NCBI RefSeq assembly: GCF_026341855.1 | Contig: NZ_JAPENW010000001.1 | Coordinates: forward strand, 868,001-932,000 | DNA length: 64,000 nucleotides | DNA from: Streptomyces sp. NBC_00568 | GTDB taxonomy: Bacteria; Actinomycetota; Actinomycetes; Streptomycetales; Streptomycetaceae | Direction of reading: 5' to 3' | In this document: piece after piece, positions 44,058 through 52,391 of the stretch | Layout: every line of letters starts with the position of its first letter | How positions within the stretch are numbered: position 1 is the stretch's first letter | Made by a program: the position numbers and the translations under genes | The notes under the pieces: model-generated | What the model saw: only the letters and a program-made list of their open reading frames with translations | Told to the model about the DNA's origin: nothing | The model's database searches: none

Positions 44058-44753
44058 ATGACCATCCGCGTCCTGCTCGCCGACGACCAGGCCCTCCTGC
44101 GGGCCACCTTCCGGATCCTGATCGACTCCTGCGACGACCTCGAAGTGGTGGCCGAGGCCGTCGACGGCAGAGAAGCAGTCGACCTCGCCCGCGTCCACCA
44201 CCCCGACGTGGTGCTCATGGACATCCGTATGCCCGGCACCGACGGCCTCAGCGCCACGGCCGCCATCTGCGCCGACCCGGACCTGTCGGCCACGCGCGTG
44301 CTGATCCTCACCACGTTCGAGATCGACGAGTACGTCGCGCAGGCCCTGCGCGCCGGAGCCAGCGGCTTCCTCGGCAAGGACGTCGCCGCCGACGCGCTCC
44401 TCGACGGCATCCGTACCATCGCCTCCGGAGAAGCCCTGCTCTCCCCGGCCGCCACCCGTGCCCTCATCGGCCGGTTCCTCAGCACGCCGGCTCCGGGCGA
44501 CCCAGTGGCACCGCCCGAGGCGCTCGACACGCTCACCGCCCGCGAACGCGAAGTGATGGCCCTGGCCGCCGAAGGCCGGTCCAACGCCGAGATCGCCGAA
44601 CAGCTGGTCGTCAGCCCCCTGACCGTACGCACTCATGTGCACCGCGCGATGACCAAGCTCGCCGCCCGCGACCGAGCCCAACTCGTCGTCATCGCCTACC
44701 AGTCGGGCCTGGTACGCCCGATCCCCCCGCCGTCGGACCGATCGGGCTCATGA
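44058..44753 (+). CDS. NarL/LuxR-type response regulator
   Basis: Response regulator of 231 residues. The receiver domain (1-125) has acidic pair DD near residue 9, phosphoacceptor Asp55 in VVLMDIRMPG, Thr in LILTTFE and Lys in LGKDV. The C-terminal LuxR helix-turn-helix is TAREREVMALAAEGRSNAEIAEQLVVSPLTVRTHVHRAMTKL. It is the partner of the kinase upstream. Start ATG 44058; an ATG at 44041 is out of frame and stops after six codons. The 273-bp gap contains imperfect repeats around TGGAAG. A bidirectional hairpin follows the stop. Confidence 0.94.
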   Translation: MTIRVLLADDQALLRATFRILIDSCDDLEVVAEAVDGREAVDLARVHHPDVVLMDIRMPGTDGLSATAAICADPDLSATRVLILTTFEIDEYVAQALRAGASGFLGKDVAADALLDGIRTIASGEALLSPAATRALIGRFLSTPAPGDPVAPPEALDTLTAREREVMALAAEGRSNAEIAEQLVVSPLTVRTHVHRAMTKLAARDRAQLVVIAYQSGLVRPIPPPSDRSGS

Positions 44754-44763
44754 CCGCCGGTCA

Positions 44764-44792
44764 GGCCTGACACCCGCCGGGTCGGTCAGGCC
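44764..44792. terminator. Bidirectional hairpin between convergent genes
   Basis: GGCCTGAC (44764-44771) and GTCAGGCC (44785-44792) form an 8-bp stem with a 13-nt loop between the response-regulator stop (44753) and the convergent membrane-protein stop (44786). Confidence 0.65.
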
Positions 44793-46123
44793 GGGCTCTT
44801 GGCCGTCGGTCCCGCTGCCGGTCCGTCGAGCGTGCCGGTCAGGTGCGGGGTGCCGTCGTCGTCGAGGAACTCGACCACGGCCAGGGCCAGCAGGGCCAGC
44901 ACGGCGATCCAGATGGTGACGGCGGCCGTGGGGTAGTTCCAGACCAGCAGGACGGCGGCGGCGACCGCGACCACGGTCCAGTTCAGCCACATCTTGACCC
45001 GGTGCACCCACGCTCCTACCGCTCCCAGCTCGACCCCCGTCGCACCGCGCACGGCGCCGATGCCGCCGGTCCACGCGGCCAGGACCCGCGAGGCCGCCCG
45101 GCCACTGCCGGTCAGCCAGGCCGCCAGCGCCACGACGACACCGAGGGTGATCACCACGCGTACCGACGTCCGCAGATAGCGCACCAGCGTGTCGAAGACC
45201 GCCCCCGCGGCGGGCTGGGAGACCTCGGACGGCAGGCCGTCGAGATAGAGCGCCCGGAAGACCCAGAGCGCGATGCCGAGGAGGGCGGCCCCGGCTGCCA
45301 CGGCTAGCGCCGCCGTGACGAGGGCACGGCGCCTGCGTACGGCGAGCAGCACACCGCCCGCCGCCAGCACGAGGGTCAGCACCGGCAGCCAGAAGCCGAC
45401 GATCTGGAGCAGCCGGTAGAACTTCTTGGCCTTGCCGATGGATTCGGAGGACATCACCGTGAAGTCGGTGTGCACCTGGGGGATCTTCGCGGCGATGCCG
45501 AGGCCTCGGTCGACGAGCGACTGCTTGACCTGGTCGATGACAGGCGCGAGGTCGATGACGACGGCGTCGTTGGTGAGCTTCACCGCTCCGCCGCCGCTTC
45601 CGGTCAGCGCCTTGTCGACGGCGGAGTGGGCTCTCCTGTTCAGCTCGGTCCACAGCGTGGCGAACGCGTCGCTGCTGACGAACCGGTCCACCACGCTGTG
45701 CACGAAGTCGGTGAGGCCACTGGTGATCGGACCGCTCAACGGGCCGATGGCCTTGGTCAGCTCGGGCCGGTCGGCGGGGGCGACCGATTCGAGCAGCGAC
45801 TGGACGTCCACGTGCTGCATCACCGCTTTGGTCACCCGGTCGGCGACGGCGTTCTGGACGTCCGGGTCGGAGGCGAGCGGCTCCATGGTGGCCACATAGC
45901 GGTCGGTGTCCCCGACCAGATCGCTCGTCCAGGCCGCCACGGCGCTCAGCGGGGTGAGCAGAGCCGCGAGAAGGATCAGCACGACCGCGAAGAACGACCG
46001 CACGCGGTGGTGCTCGACGATCGGTCGCCGTCGCTCCAGTTCGGCGACGCGGGCCCGCAGGTCGGCGATCTCCCCCGCGTCACCGCCGCTCACGCCACCG
46101 CCGCTCACCTCACCGGAGCTCAC
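44786..46123 (-). CDS. Conserved integral membrane protein of unknown function
   Basis: Protein of 445 residues. After a short Gly/Ser-rich N-terminus and a coiled stretch (IADLRARVAELERRR) there is a membrane helix at about 45-70 (SFFAVVLILLAALLTPLSAVAAW), a large extracytoplasmic domain (about 75-240), and four or five further helices from about 240 to 410. The extracellular part has no named motif; residues such as VADRVTKAVMQHVDVQSLLESVAP suggest a helical sensor-like fold. Start GTG 46123 with GGAGG about 6 nt upstream. Function unknown; streptomycetes commonly carry such proteins. Confidence 0.75.
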   Translation of the reverse strand: MSSGEVSGGGVSGGDAGEIADLRARVAELERRRPIVEHHRVRSFFAVVLILLAALLTPLSAVAAWTSDLVGDTDRYVATMEPLASDPDVQNAVADRVTKAVMQHVDVQSLLESVAPADRPELTKAIGPLSGPITSGLTDFVHSVVDRFVSSDAFATLWTELNRRAHSAVDKALTGSGGGAVKLTNDAVVIDLAPVIDQVKQSLVDRGLGIAAKIPQVHTDFTVMSSESIGKAKKFYRLLQIVGFWLPVLTLVLAAGGVLLAVRRRRALVTAALAVAAGAALLGIALWVFRALYLDGLPSEVSQPAAGAVFDTLVRYLRTSVRVVITLGVVVALAAWLTGSGRAASRVLAAWTGGIGAVRGATGVELGAVGAWVHRVKMWLNWTVVAVAAAVLLVWNYPTAAVTIWIAVLALLALAVVEFLDDDGTPHLTGTLDGPAAGPTAKSPA

Positions 46124-46439
46124 GACGCCTCCAGAGCACTGATCGTGCCCACGGCGCCGCGGGCCGGAGGGATCACCGGGCTGCGGTCCTGTTGCGCGGA
46201 CCGCTGATCGGCCCGCGTCCGGTCGATCACGTCATCCATGGCGCGTCTCGTTCCGATCGGTCCAGTACGTGGGGTGCGACGGCATACGGCGGTGCTCTTC
46301 TCGGCGCCCGCGCCTCGGCGACGCTCGCTCGTCGCGCTCGTTCGGCGCCCTCTTCCCGGCGCCCTGTTCCCGGCGGCGCTCGCTCGGCGACGGGACGGGA
46401 AGGGAAGGGTGCGCGGAGAGGGCTGCGTGGAGGGGTGCG
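46124..46439. other. Gap with a possible 39-codon coupled ORF
   Basis: On the minus strand ATG 46239 opens a 39-residue frame (MDDVIDRTRADQRSAQQDRS at its start) whose stop overlaps the GTG start of the membrane-protein gene (GTGA). Its ribosome-binding site is weak and no homology is recognised, so it could be chance. The remainder holds nothing I can name. Confidence 0.25.
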
Positions 46440-46973
46440 TCAGCGCGGCTGCCTGGCGTCGGGCCGGTACGAGGCCAGTGCCCAGATCACGAAGACGTCG
46501 ATGGCGATCATGATGACCGACCAGATCGGCGCGTACGGCAGGAACATGAACTGGAAGAGCATGCTCAGCGAGGCCAGCAGAATGCCGGTGACACGGGCCC
46601 ACCCGGCGTCCTTGAGGATTCCCCAGCCGACGACGGCCGAGATCACGCCGACGATCAGCAGGATCCAGCCCCAGCCGGTGAGGTTGATGCGGTAGACGTA
46701 GTCGTTCACGCGCGCGTAGACATCGTCCTTGGCCAGCGCGGATATGCCCTGGAGGATGCTGAGGGCGCCGTTCACCAGCAGGAGGACACCCGCGAAGGTG
46801 ACACCACCGGACGCCCAGCCGCTGTTGCCGGTGGGCGGCGGCCCGAGCCCTCCCGCGGCGGGCGCGGCTCCGGACCACTGGTCTCCCCACAGCGGCATGT
46901 CGCCGCCGCTCGGCTGGGCTCCCGTGCCACCGCCGGGCGGGGGGCTCGGAGGCTGCGAAGAGTCCTGGCTCAT
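46440..46973 (-). CDS. DUF7144-type membrane protein
   Basis: Protein of 177 residues. Residues 1-55 are a Pro/Gly/Ser-rich, probably disordered cytoplasmic segment. From about 57 onward there are four hydrophobic helices: VTFAGVLLLVNGALSILQGISAL, NLTGWGWILLIVGVISAVVGWGIL, GWARVTGILLASLSMLFQFMFLPYAPIW and VIMIAIDVFVIWAL. The NDYVYRINLTGWGWI segment matches the DUF7144 pattern. No enzymatic residues are apparent. It begins at ATG 46973 and has no convincing operon partner; the gap on its 5' side contains a hexanucleotide repeat. Confidence 0.75.
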   Translation of the reverse strand: MSQDSSQPPSPPPGGGTGAQPSGGDMPLWGDQWSGAAPAAGGLGPPPTGNSGWASGGVTFAGVLLLVNGALSILQGISALAKDDVYARVNDYVYRINLTGWGWILLIVGVISAVVGWGILKDAGWARVTGILLASLSMLFQFMFLPYAPIWSVIMIAIDVFVIWALASYRPDARQPR

Positions 46974-47154
46974 GCTCGACCACCTCGATGCGCTGTCGGC
47001 CGCTGGCCGTCCCCGTGCGGGAAGCACCGGGGAGTTCGAGCCTCCGCCCGCCGCCCTCTCCCCCGCCACGGGGGCTCCGCCGATCGGGTGATGGTCGACT
47101 GCCGCCCGATCGGCGGAACGATTGCCGCAAGGAACCGAACGGACAACCTGTCCG

Positions 47155-47202
47155 GGTCCAGGTCCAGGTCCCGGTCCCGGTCCAGGTCCGAGTCCAGGTC
47201 CC
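47155..47202. repeat. Hexanucleotide repeat GGTCCA/GGTCCC, eight units
   Basis: Eight 6-bp units, mostly GGTCCA or GGTCCC, lie in the gap 46974-47305 between two same-strand genes. No gene or clear signal is otherwise visible in this gap. Confidence 0.88.
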
Positions 47203-47305
47203 GGCCTCGACCGCGCGACGCTGCGCCGCATCGCCGCCTTCGCCTGCCCGCACCGCAGCCGGCCTCGCGCCGACGGACCCGTTAGCCCCGCCGACACCAC
47301 AGTCC

Positions 47306-48469
47306 TCAGGAACGCCCGGTCGGCTCCCCCGCAACACCGGTCGTCGAAGCCGACTCCGCGTCGGTGACGGGCTCCTCAGCGATGACGGGCTCCTTAGGGA
47401 CGACGGGCTCCTCAGGGATGACGGGCTTCAGATCGTTCACGAGATCCAGGGCGCGCCCCAGCGTCGTGAGCCGTTCGTCGAGGGTCTCGCCCGCCGGGTA
47501 GAACCGGACCGTGTCGACACCGGCGGCACGCCAGACGCGGAGCCGTTCGCGGACCATGTCCTCGGTGCCGATCAGGGTGGTGCCGAGGACCATCTCGTCG
47601 GTCACGAGCCCCGCGGCTCCGTCCCGGTCGCCGGCCTGCCAGCGCTCATGAACCGCGGCGGCGATCTCCGCCCAACCCTGCCTGCTGTAGGCGGCGTTGT
47701 AGAAGTTGGTGGTGGCGGAGCCCATTCCGCCGAGGCTGAAGGCGAGTTCCTTCTTGCGGCCCGCGACCATGGCGCGCAGCGCGTCCTCGTCCTCGGCGAA
47801 GGCCACTTCGGCGCCCTGGCAGATGTCGAGGTCGGCGCGGGTTCGGCCCGCCGCCGCGAGGCCCGCTTCCAGGTGGTCGAAGTACGCCTCCTTGGCCCCC
47901 TCGGGCACGAAGCTGGTGCCCAGCCAGCCGTCCGCGACCTCTCCCGTCAGCCGGAGCATCTTCGGCGAGAGCGTGGCGAGGTAGACGGGCAGGTCGTGCT
48001 CGGCGCGCATGGACATCCGCATGGGCCGTGCCTCACCACCCGGCAGCGGAATCGTGAACTCCTTGCCCTCGTACGAGAGTTTCTCCCCGGCGACCGCCTG
48101 CCGGACGATCTCCACGGTCTCCCGCATCCGGGACAGCGGGCGCGCGAACGGCACTCCGTGCAGTCCCTCGATCACTTGGGGACCGGACGGGCCGAGGCCG
48201 AGAAGGAAGCGCCCGCCGGAGATGTTGGACAGCGTGATCGCGGCCCGTGCGATGGCCGCCGGAGTACGGGTCCCGAGCTGGATGATCCCGGAGCCGAGCA
48301 GCATCCGTTCGGTCCGCGCCGCCAAGTAGCCGAGCGGAGAAGGGGCTTCGGAACCCCAGGCCTCCGCCACCCAGCAGATGTCCATCCCGAGCTTCTCGGC
48401 CTCGACCACGAAGTCGACGGTCTCCCGCCAGTCGCCCGCCGACGCCTCGATCGTCGTAGAGGTACGCAT
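47306..48469 (-). CDS. LLM-class F420-dependent oxidoreductase with C-terminal repeat tail
   Basis: Luciferase-like oxidoreductase of 387 residues. The core has VAEAWGSEAPSPLGYLAARTERMLLGSGIIQLGTRTPAAIARAAITLSNISGGRFLLGLGPSGPQVIEGLHG and SPKMLRLTGEVADGWLGTSF, so it is of the F420-using LLM family. The last 35 residues are an acidic Pro/Val/Glu repeat (VIPEEPVVPKEPVIAEEPV) absent from most relatives. ATG 48469 overlaps the SRPBCC stop by one base (TGATG); GTG 48472 is an alternative. It forms a two-gene operon with the SRPBCC gene, so it may act on the product or ligand of that protein. An HxlR regulator gene lies upstream. Confidence 0.85.
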   Translation of the reverse strand: MRTSTTIEASAGDWRETVDFVVEAEKLGMDICWVAEAWGSEAPSPLGYLAARTERMLLGSGIIQLGTRTPAAIARAAITLSNISGGRFLLGLGPSGPQVIEGLHGVPFARPLSRMRETVEIVRQAVAGEKLSYEGKEFTIPLPGGEARPMRMSMRAEHDLPVYLATLSPKMLRLTGEVADGWLGTSFVPEGAKEAYFDHLEAGLAAAGRTRADLDICQGAEVAFAEDEDALRAMVAGRKKELAFSLGGMGSATTNFYNAAYSRQGWAEIAAAVHERWQAGDRDGAAGLVTDEMVLGTTLIGTEDMVRERLRVWRAAGVDTVRFYPAGETLDERLTTLGRALDLVNDLKPVIPEEPVVPKEPVIAEEPVTDAESASTTGVAGEPTGRS

Positions 48470-48993
48470 CACGCACCCGCCCCTTCCACGCTCTCGGCCA
48501 GCTTCCTGATCGCCGCGACGGTGTCCGTCATGCTCCGCTCGAACTCCCGCAGCCGTACGAACACGATCTTCTGCTCCTTATCCGGCATCCGGTCGATCGC
48601 GAAGGAGAGCCCGGAACGGCCGGGCCCCATCCGCATCCACTGGGTCAGCTCGGTGCCGCCGTCCGTCTCCTCCAGGCCGAACCGCCAGACGGCACTGGGC
48701 TGTTCGGGGTCCGCCACCGCCCAGGCGAACGCCCGGCACGGCTCGCACTCCAGCACATACGAGGTGGTCTCCCACTCCCCCAGCGACTCGTGCCTGCTGC
48801 GGCCCACGAATCGGGCACCGACGGCCGGTCCCGTTGCCCCGTCGAGCCACTCGACCGACTGGAGTTCCGCGCTCAGTTCCGGCATCAGATGAATGTCGGA
48901 CACCAGCTCCCACACCCGCCCCGGCGGAGCGTCGATCCGCGTCCGCACATCGACGGTCGGCTGGTCCGCGTAGCGCGCACCCGTCCACTCCAT
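48469..48993 (-). CDS. SRPBCC (START/PYR-like) family protein
   Basis: Protein of 174 residues with the SRPBCC helix-grip fold: VDVRTRIDAPPGRVWELVSDIHLMPELSAELQSVEWLDG, then GARFVGRSRHESLGEWETTSYVLECEPCRAFAWAVADPEQPSAVWRFGLEETDGGTELTQWM and a C-terminal helix. Such proteins bind hydrophobic ligands or act as polyketide aromatases/cyclases. Start ATG 48993 with GGAG 6-7 nt upstream. It precedes the LLM oxidoreductase gene with a 1-bp overlap. A canonical TTGACA (49082-49077, minus strand) lies upstream and could be the -35 box, but no good -10 was found. Confidence 0.87.
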   Translation of the reverse strand: MEWTGARYADQPTVDVRTRIDAPPGRVWELVSDIHLMPELSAELQSVEWLDGATGPAVGARFVGRSRHESLGEWETTSYVLECEPCRAFAWAVADPEQPSAVWRFGLEETDGGTELTQWMRMGPGRSGLSFAIDRMPDKEQKIVFVRLREFERSMTDTVAAIRKLAESVEGAGA

Positions 48994-49388
48994 GAGTCTC
49001 CGGCCTTCCTCTGGTCTCCCGGGAAATGTGCCCGAATGGGGCTCTGACCTTGAGAGTTGCGTAGATAGACTCACCTGTCAAGGAAAACCGCCGCCGACGC
49101 ACGGGCCGACAGCGGAAGGTGCACCCGACCTGGGGCCAGGGACCGCGGCCCGGTCTGAGGCCGAGACCTGGACCGGACCTGAGGCTGCGGACCGGGGCCT
49201 GAGGCTGCGGACCCGGATCGGGCCTGAGGCTGCGGACCCGGACCCGGACCGGGTCTGGGACTGGGACTGGGCTGCCTGAGGTACTGGGGCTGGGCTGCCT
49301 GAGGTTGGGAACCCGGCCACGGTCTGGGAGCTGGGGCAAGGAGTCGATCACCATGGCGGCGGCAAGCAGCCGCTGCCGGCTGGATCGC
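48994..49388. other. Control region and repeat-rich gap
   Basis: The 395-bp gap between the HxlR and SRPBCC genes contains a possible -35 box and a weak dyad GAGT/ACTC around 49055-49073 near the operon start. From about 49160 to 49310 it is filled with GAGGCTGCGGA-type repeats (49181, 49201, 49225) and GGGCTGCCTGAGG repeats. No gene is visible. Confidence 0.5.
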
Positions 49389-49886
49389 TCAAGTGGTGAA
49401 ACGGCTCCGGATGTCCGGGCGCTCGGCGAGATGCGGCGGGTAACCGGGGCCGAGCCGCGGACGGGTGTCCTCGGACGTCATCGGCTCGCCGCAGTCGGCG
49501 CACACCACCGCGGCGTCGCTCTCGTGCCCGCAGCGGTCGTGGTGGAAGACGACCGGCGGCCCCTGCTCACCACTGAGCCAGCGGTTGCCCCAGCTGTTCA
49601 TCGCGGCCAGGACCCCGAAGAAGTCGCGGCCCATCTCCGTGAGCACGTAGTCGTACCGCACCGGGTCCGCCTGATAGGCCCGCTTCTCCATGAGCCCCTC
49701 GTCGACCAGCCGGCGGAGCCGGTCGGTCAGCGTGTTGCGCGCGATGCCCAGCTCCTGCTGGAACGCGTCGAACCGCTTGATCCCGTAGAACGCCTCCCTC
49801 AGAACCAGCGGCGTCCACCAGTCGCCGAGCAGATCCATCGTGCGCGCGATGGAACAGGGCCAGTTCGCAAACGAAGTCCGCCTCAC
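49389..49886 (-). CDS. HxlR-family transcriptional regulator
   Basis: Winged-helix regulator of 165 residues. The N-terminus CSIARTMDLLGDWWTPLVLREAFYGIKRFDAFQQELGIARNTLTDRLRRLVDEGLMEKRAYQ is the typical HxlR recognition domain, with Cys near residue 11 (FANWPCSIART) as in many redox- or electrophile-sensing members. The C-terminal extension with CGHESDAAVVCADCGEPM contains four Cys in a possible zinc-ribbon-like arrangement. Start GTG 49886. It may control the adjacent LLM/SRPBCC operon on the same strand. A dyad GGGTCT/AGACCC lies immediately upstream. Confidence 0.9.
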   Translation of the reverse strand: MRRTSFANWPCSIARTMDLLGDWWTPLVLREAFYGIKRFDAFQQELGIARNTLTDRLRRLVDEGLMEKRAYQADPVRYDYVLTEMGRDFFGVLAAMNSWGNRWLSGEQGPPVVFHHDRCGHESDAAVVCADCGEPMTSEDTRPRLGPGYPPHLAERPDIRSRFTT

Positions 49887-49901
49887 CAGCCCAGCATACG
49901 A

Positions 49902-49920
49902 GGGTCTAAGAAAAAGACCC
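49902..49920 (-). promoter_or_regulatory. Inverted repeat upstream of HxlR gene
   Basis: GGGTCT (49902-49907) and AGACCC (49915-49920) flank an A-rich 7-nt centre, 16 bp before the HxlR start codon. It is a plausible autoregulatory operator. Confidence 0.45.
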
Positions 49921-50057
49921 AGCAGCTAGCGGCACGGTGGGTCGGCACGAGAAGCACGGTGACACCACCGCACCACCGCACCACCGCACCACCGCACCGC
50001 ACGACACCACCGCGCCACCGCACCGCACGACGCACACCGCTCCCGCCACTCCACCCG

Positions 50058-51524
50058 TCACACCAGACGCTTGATCTCCCCGCGCACTCGGTAGAAGCCG
50101 CCCTGCGAGGAGTGCAGCGCGTCCACCACATAGCGGGCTCCGGGCTGGCGTATCGCACGCGGGAACTGGACGTTCCAGCTCGGCTCATAGCCGTCGGAGA
50201 CCACATGGACCCGCACGCGCCCTCCTTCCTGGATGCACTCGACCACCACCCCGTCCCCCGCCGCGGGAACGGTGCTCACCGTGGCGACCGAGGCAGCCGC
50301 GGTCAGCGGGGCGTACGTCGGCAGGGCAGCCGCCAGCTTCACGTCCGCGGCGACGGGGACGCTGCCCGACTGCGCGGCGTTGATCGCGGCCTCGGTCGCG
50401 TCGATGCAGGCGAGCGAGCCGTCCGTGGAGACGATGTACAGCCGCTCGTCGTGGTACTGCATCGACAGCGCCGAGCCGCCACCGGTGCCGAGCTTCCACA
50501 GCCGGGTGCCGTCGGCCGTGAAGCAGTAGACGGAGGAAGAGGAGTCACCCGCGAAGACATACCGGCCGCCGGGGGACGTGGCACACGAGTACACGGCGGC
50601 GTCGCACTGGTAGGTGGCTTCGATCCGCCCGGTGGACTTGTCGAGCCGCTGGACCACCCGCCGCCCCGTCCCCGCGTAGACCGCGTCCTCCTCCTGCCAT
50701 CCGAAGAGCACATTGCCGCTGGTGGCGGTGTGCCAGAGCTGGCTCGCGCCGTCCGCCGCGTAGGCCGTCACACCGCGGCTGTGCCCGTGGTAGACGGCAT
50801 GGTCGTCGGCGCGCACCATCCACGCGTTGCCGCCGGACGAGTTGCGCGACCACTGGAGTTCGTCCTCATGGTCGATGACCGTCAGTCCGCCGTTGCGATC
50901 GGCCACGTTCAGCACGCCCGCACGGATGTCCAGCCAGAAGATGTCCACGTCGGCCGCTATCTCGTAGGCCGCGAACGGCACCTTCGAGGAGAGGTCGTAC
51001 ACGCGGCCGTCGTCGCAGCCGGCGTAGATCCAGAAGTCGTCCGCCACCAGGCACTTCACACCGTCGGGCAGCGAGTAGTGGGCCAACACCTCGCCGGAGT
51101 GGCTCAGGTTGTAGACGTTGCCGTGCTGGTTGCCGACCCAGCAGCGGTCCTCGTCCACATGGATGCCGAACGCCGAGGCTCCGGTACGGAACCGCCACAG
51201 CACCGGGGCCGTCGCCCGCGCCGTGGACGGGGCCGATGTCACCTGACGGCGCGTCACAGGACGTGCCGCGCGCTGCCCTTGGACGGCGGGCGCGTACCCC
51301 TTGCGCACCTTCTCGGCTATCTTCTTCGCCGCCGCGGCCTTCGCCTTCTCGACGGTCGCGAAGGTGGAGAGCTGCCGCTGCCCGTCCACACCGATCCGCC
51401 CGTACCGCACGACGACGGTCAGCTCCTCGACGGTCACCTCGTAGAACTTGTGCGCACCGCCGCTCTCCTGAGACAGCTCCAGATACGTCGTGATCCCCGC
51501 CTGTCGTGCCTGCGCAGCGGACAC
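50058..51524 (-). CDS. WGR domain/beta-propeller protein
   Basis: Protein of 488 residues. Residues 10-75 are a WGR domain (TTYLELSQESGGAHKFYEVTVEELTVVVRYGRIG, ending KIAEKVRKGY); the motif here is YGR rather than WGR. After an Ala/Thr-rich linker, residues about 115-420 consist of six or so PQQ/WD-like propeller blades (VLWRFRTGASAFGIHVDEDRCWVGNQHGNVYNL, GRVYDLSSKVPFA, QLWHTATSGNVLFG, RLWKLGTGGGSALS). WGR domains bind nucleic acids or poly-ADP-ribose; propellers bind partners. The function is unknown. Start GTG 51524 with GGAGG 9 nt upstream. Confidence 0.8.
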   Translation of the reverse strand: MSAAQARQAGITTYLELSQESGGAHKFYEVTVEELTVVVRYGRIGVDGQRQLSTFATVEKAKAAAAKKIAEKVRKGYAPAVQGQRAARPVTRRQVTSAPSTARATAPVLWRFRTGASAFGIHVDEDRCWVGNQHGNVYNLSHSGEVLAHYSLPDGVKCLVADDFWIYAGCDDGRVYDLSSKVPFAAYEIAADVDIFWLDIRAGVLNVADRNGGLTVIDHEDELQWSRNSSGGNAWMVRADDHAVYHGHSRGVTAYAADGASQLWHTATSGNVLFGWQEEDAVYAGTGRRVVQRLDKSTGRIEATYQCDAAVYSCATSPGGRYVFAGDSSSSVYCFTADGTRLWKLGTGGGSALSMQYHDERLYIVSTDGSLACIDATEAAINAAQSGSVPVAADVKLAAALPTYAPLTAAASVATVSTVPAAGDGVVVECIQEGGRVRVHVVSDGYEPSWNVQFPRAIRQPGARYVVDALHSSQGGFYRVRGEIKRLV

Positions 51525-51868
51525 AGCACACCCCTCCCCAAAAGCCCCGGTCAGCCGACACGGCCGATCTCCAGTGATTCCAAAGTAACGGTCACCACTG
51601 ACAACGAGCCGGGGCCGGAGGACTGCCCCCTGAGGCCCCGCGAGGCCCCGCGAGGACACCGGCACCATCCCCGAGCCGGCACAGGGCTCAGCGACCGATG
51701 CGGAGGAACCACAGTTGCGGGCCTTACGCGCGGCTCACGGCTCACGGCTCACGGCTCACGGCTCGCGACAGATGGACGGACCCCCTGGAGCTCGCCCCCG
51801 AGGAATGCCGTGAACTGGGGCTGCGCGACGACGCACAGAAAGCCATCACAAAGCAGAGGACCCGACGA
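51525..51868 (+). other. Gap with 7-bp repeats and in-frame lead to the immunity gene
   Basis: Five 7-bp units CGGCTCA (51731-51765, last copy CGGCTCG) lie here. From 51766 to 51868 the frame of the downstream immunity protein is open and encodes WTDPLELAPEECRELGLRDD and a basic tail, which could be the relic of a toxin C-terminus. Evidence is weak. No promoter was identified. Confidence 0.35.
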
Positions 51869-52288
51869 ATGCCCGAAGACTTCGACCGCGGTCGCTCCCT
51901 TGAGGAGCTGGAGGGCCTGCGCTGGCCGGTACCTCCTGCGGACACGACCCCTATGGTCCGGAACGTGTACGAGCTGCGGCGTCGACCGGTCGCAACCCTG
52001 GAGCCGCACGAGCTGGCCCGGCTGATCGGGCAGGACGTGGGGCTGCCCTGGCTGCTGCCCCTGGCCGTGGATATTCTGCGGGACACCGCGCCGAAGCAAG
52101 CCGACGGCGGCTGGTTCGACGATGACCTGCTGTACGCGGTCATCACCAGAAAGCCAGAGGTCTGGGCCACCGCGCCGGGGCCGGCTCACGAACTCAAGGA
52201 AACCGTCGCCGTCCTGACCGACGTCTCGCGCTACGTCCGCCAGGACATCGACGCGTTCCTCTCGGTGCTACCCGGCGACGATGCCTGA
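51869..52288 (+). CDS. Contact-dependent growth inhibition immunity protein (CdiI_3-like)
   Basis: Protein of 139 residues. SLEELEGLRWPVPPADTTPMVRNVYELRRRPVATLEPHELARLIGQDVGLPWLLPLAVDILR matches the pattern of CdiI-type immunity proteins (ELxGxxWxxPPxDTxLVRxxxxLRxxPL...LRxLIGQxxGLPxLVPLAL). These bind and neutralise the toxin C-terminus of CDI or polymorphic toxins in the cytosol. Start ATG 51869 with GAGG about 9 nt upstream; the open frame extends to 51698 but has no signal there. No toxin gene is adjacent on either side, so it is an orphan immunity gene that could protect against kin or rival toxins. Confidence 0.75.
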   Translation: MPEDFDRGRSLEELEGLRWPVPPADTTPMVRNVYELRRRPVATLEPHELARLIGQDVGLPWLLPLAVDILRDTAPKQADGGWFDDDLLYAVITRKPEVWATAPGPAHELKETVAVLTDVSRYVRQDIDAFLSVLPGDDA

Positions 52289-52391
52289 CAGCGAGGCATT
52301 CCCAGGCTGGTTGAGCAGCGGGCAGCGGACCTTCGTGCCCCGCCGTGCGTCATCGAAAGGGATGTCCTACGTGCAGGAGACGGAAAACAGG

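Noticed and set aside
49305..52025. Plus-strand open frame of about 900 codons across the HxlR and WGR genes
   Set aside because: Antisense to well-supported genes, with no recognisable domains and repetitive composition.
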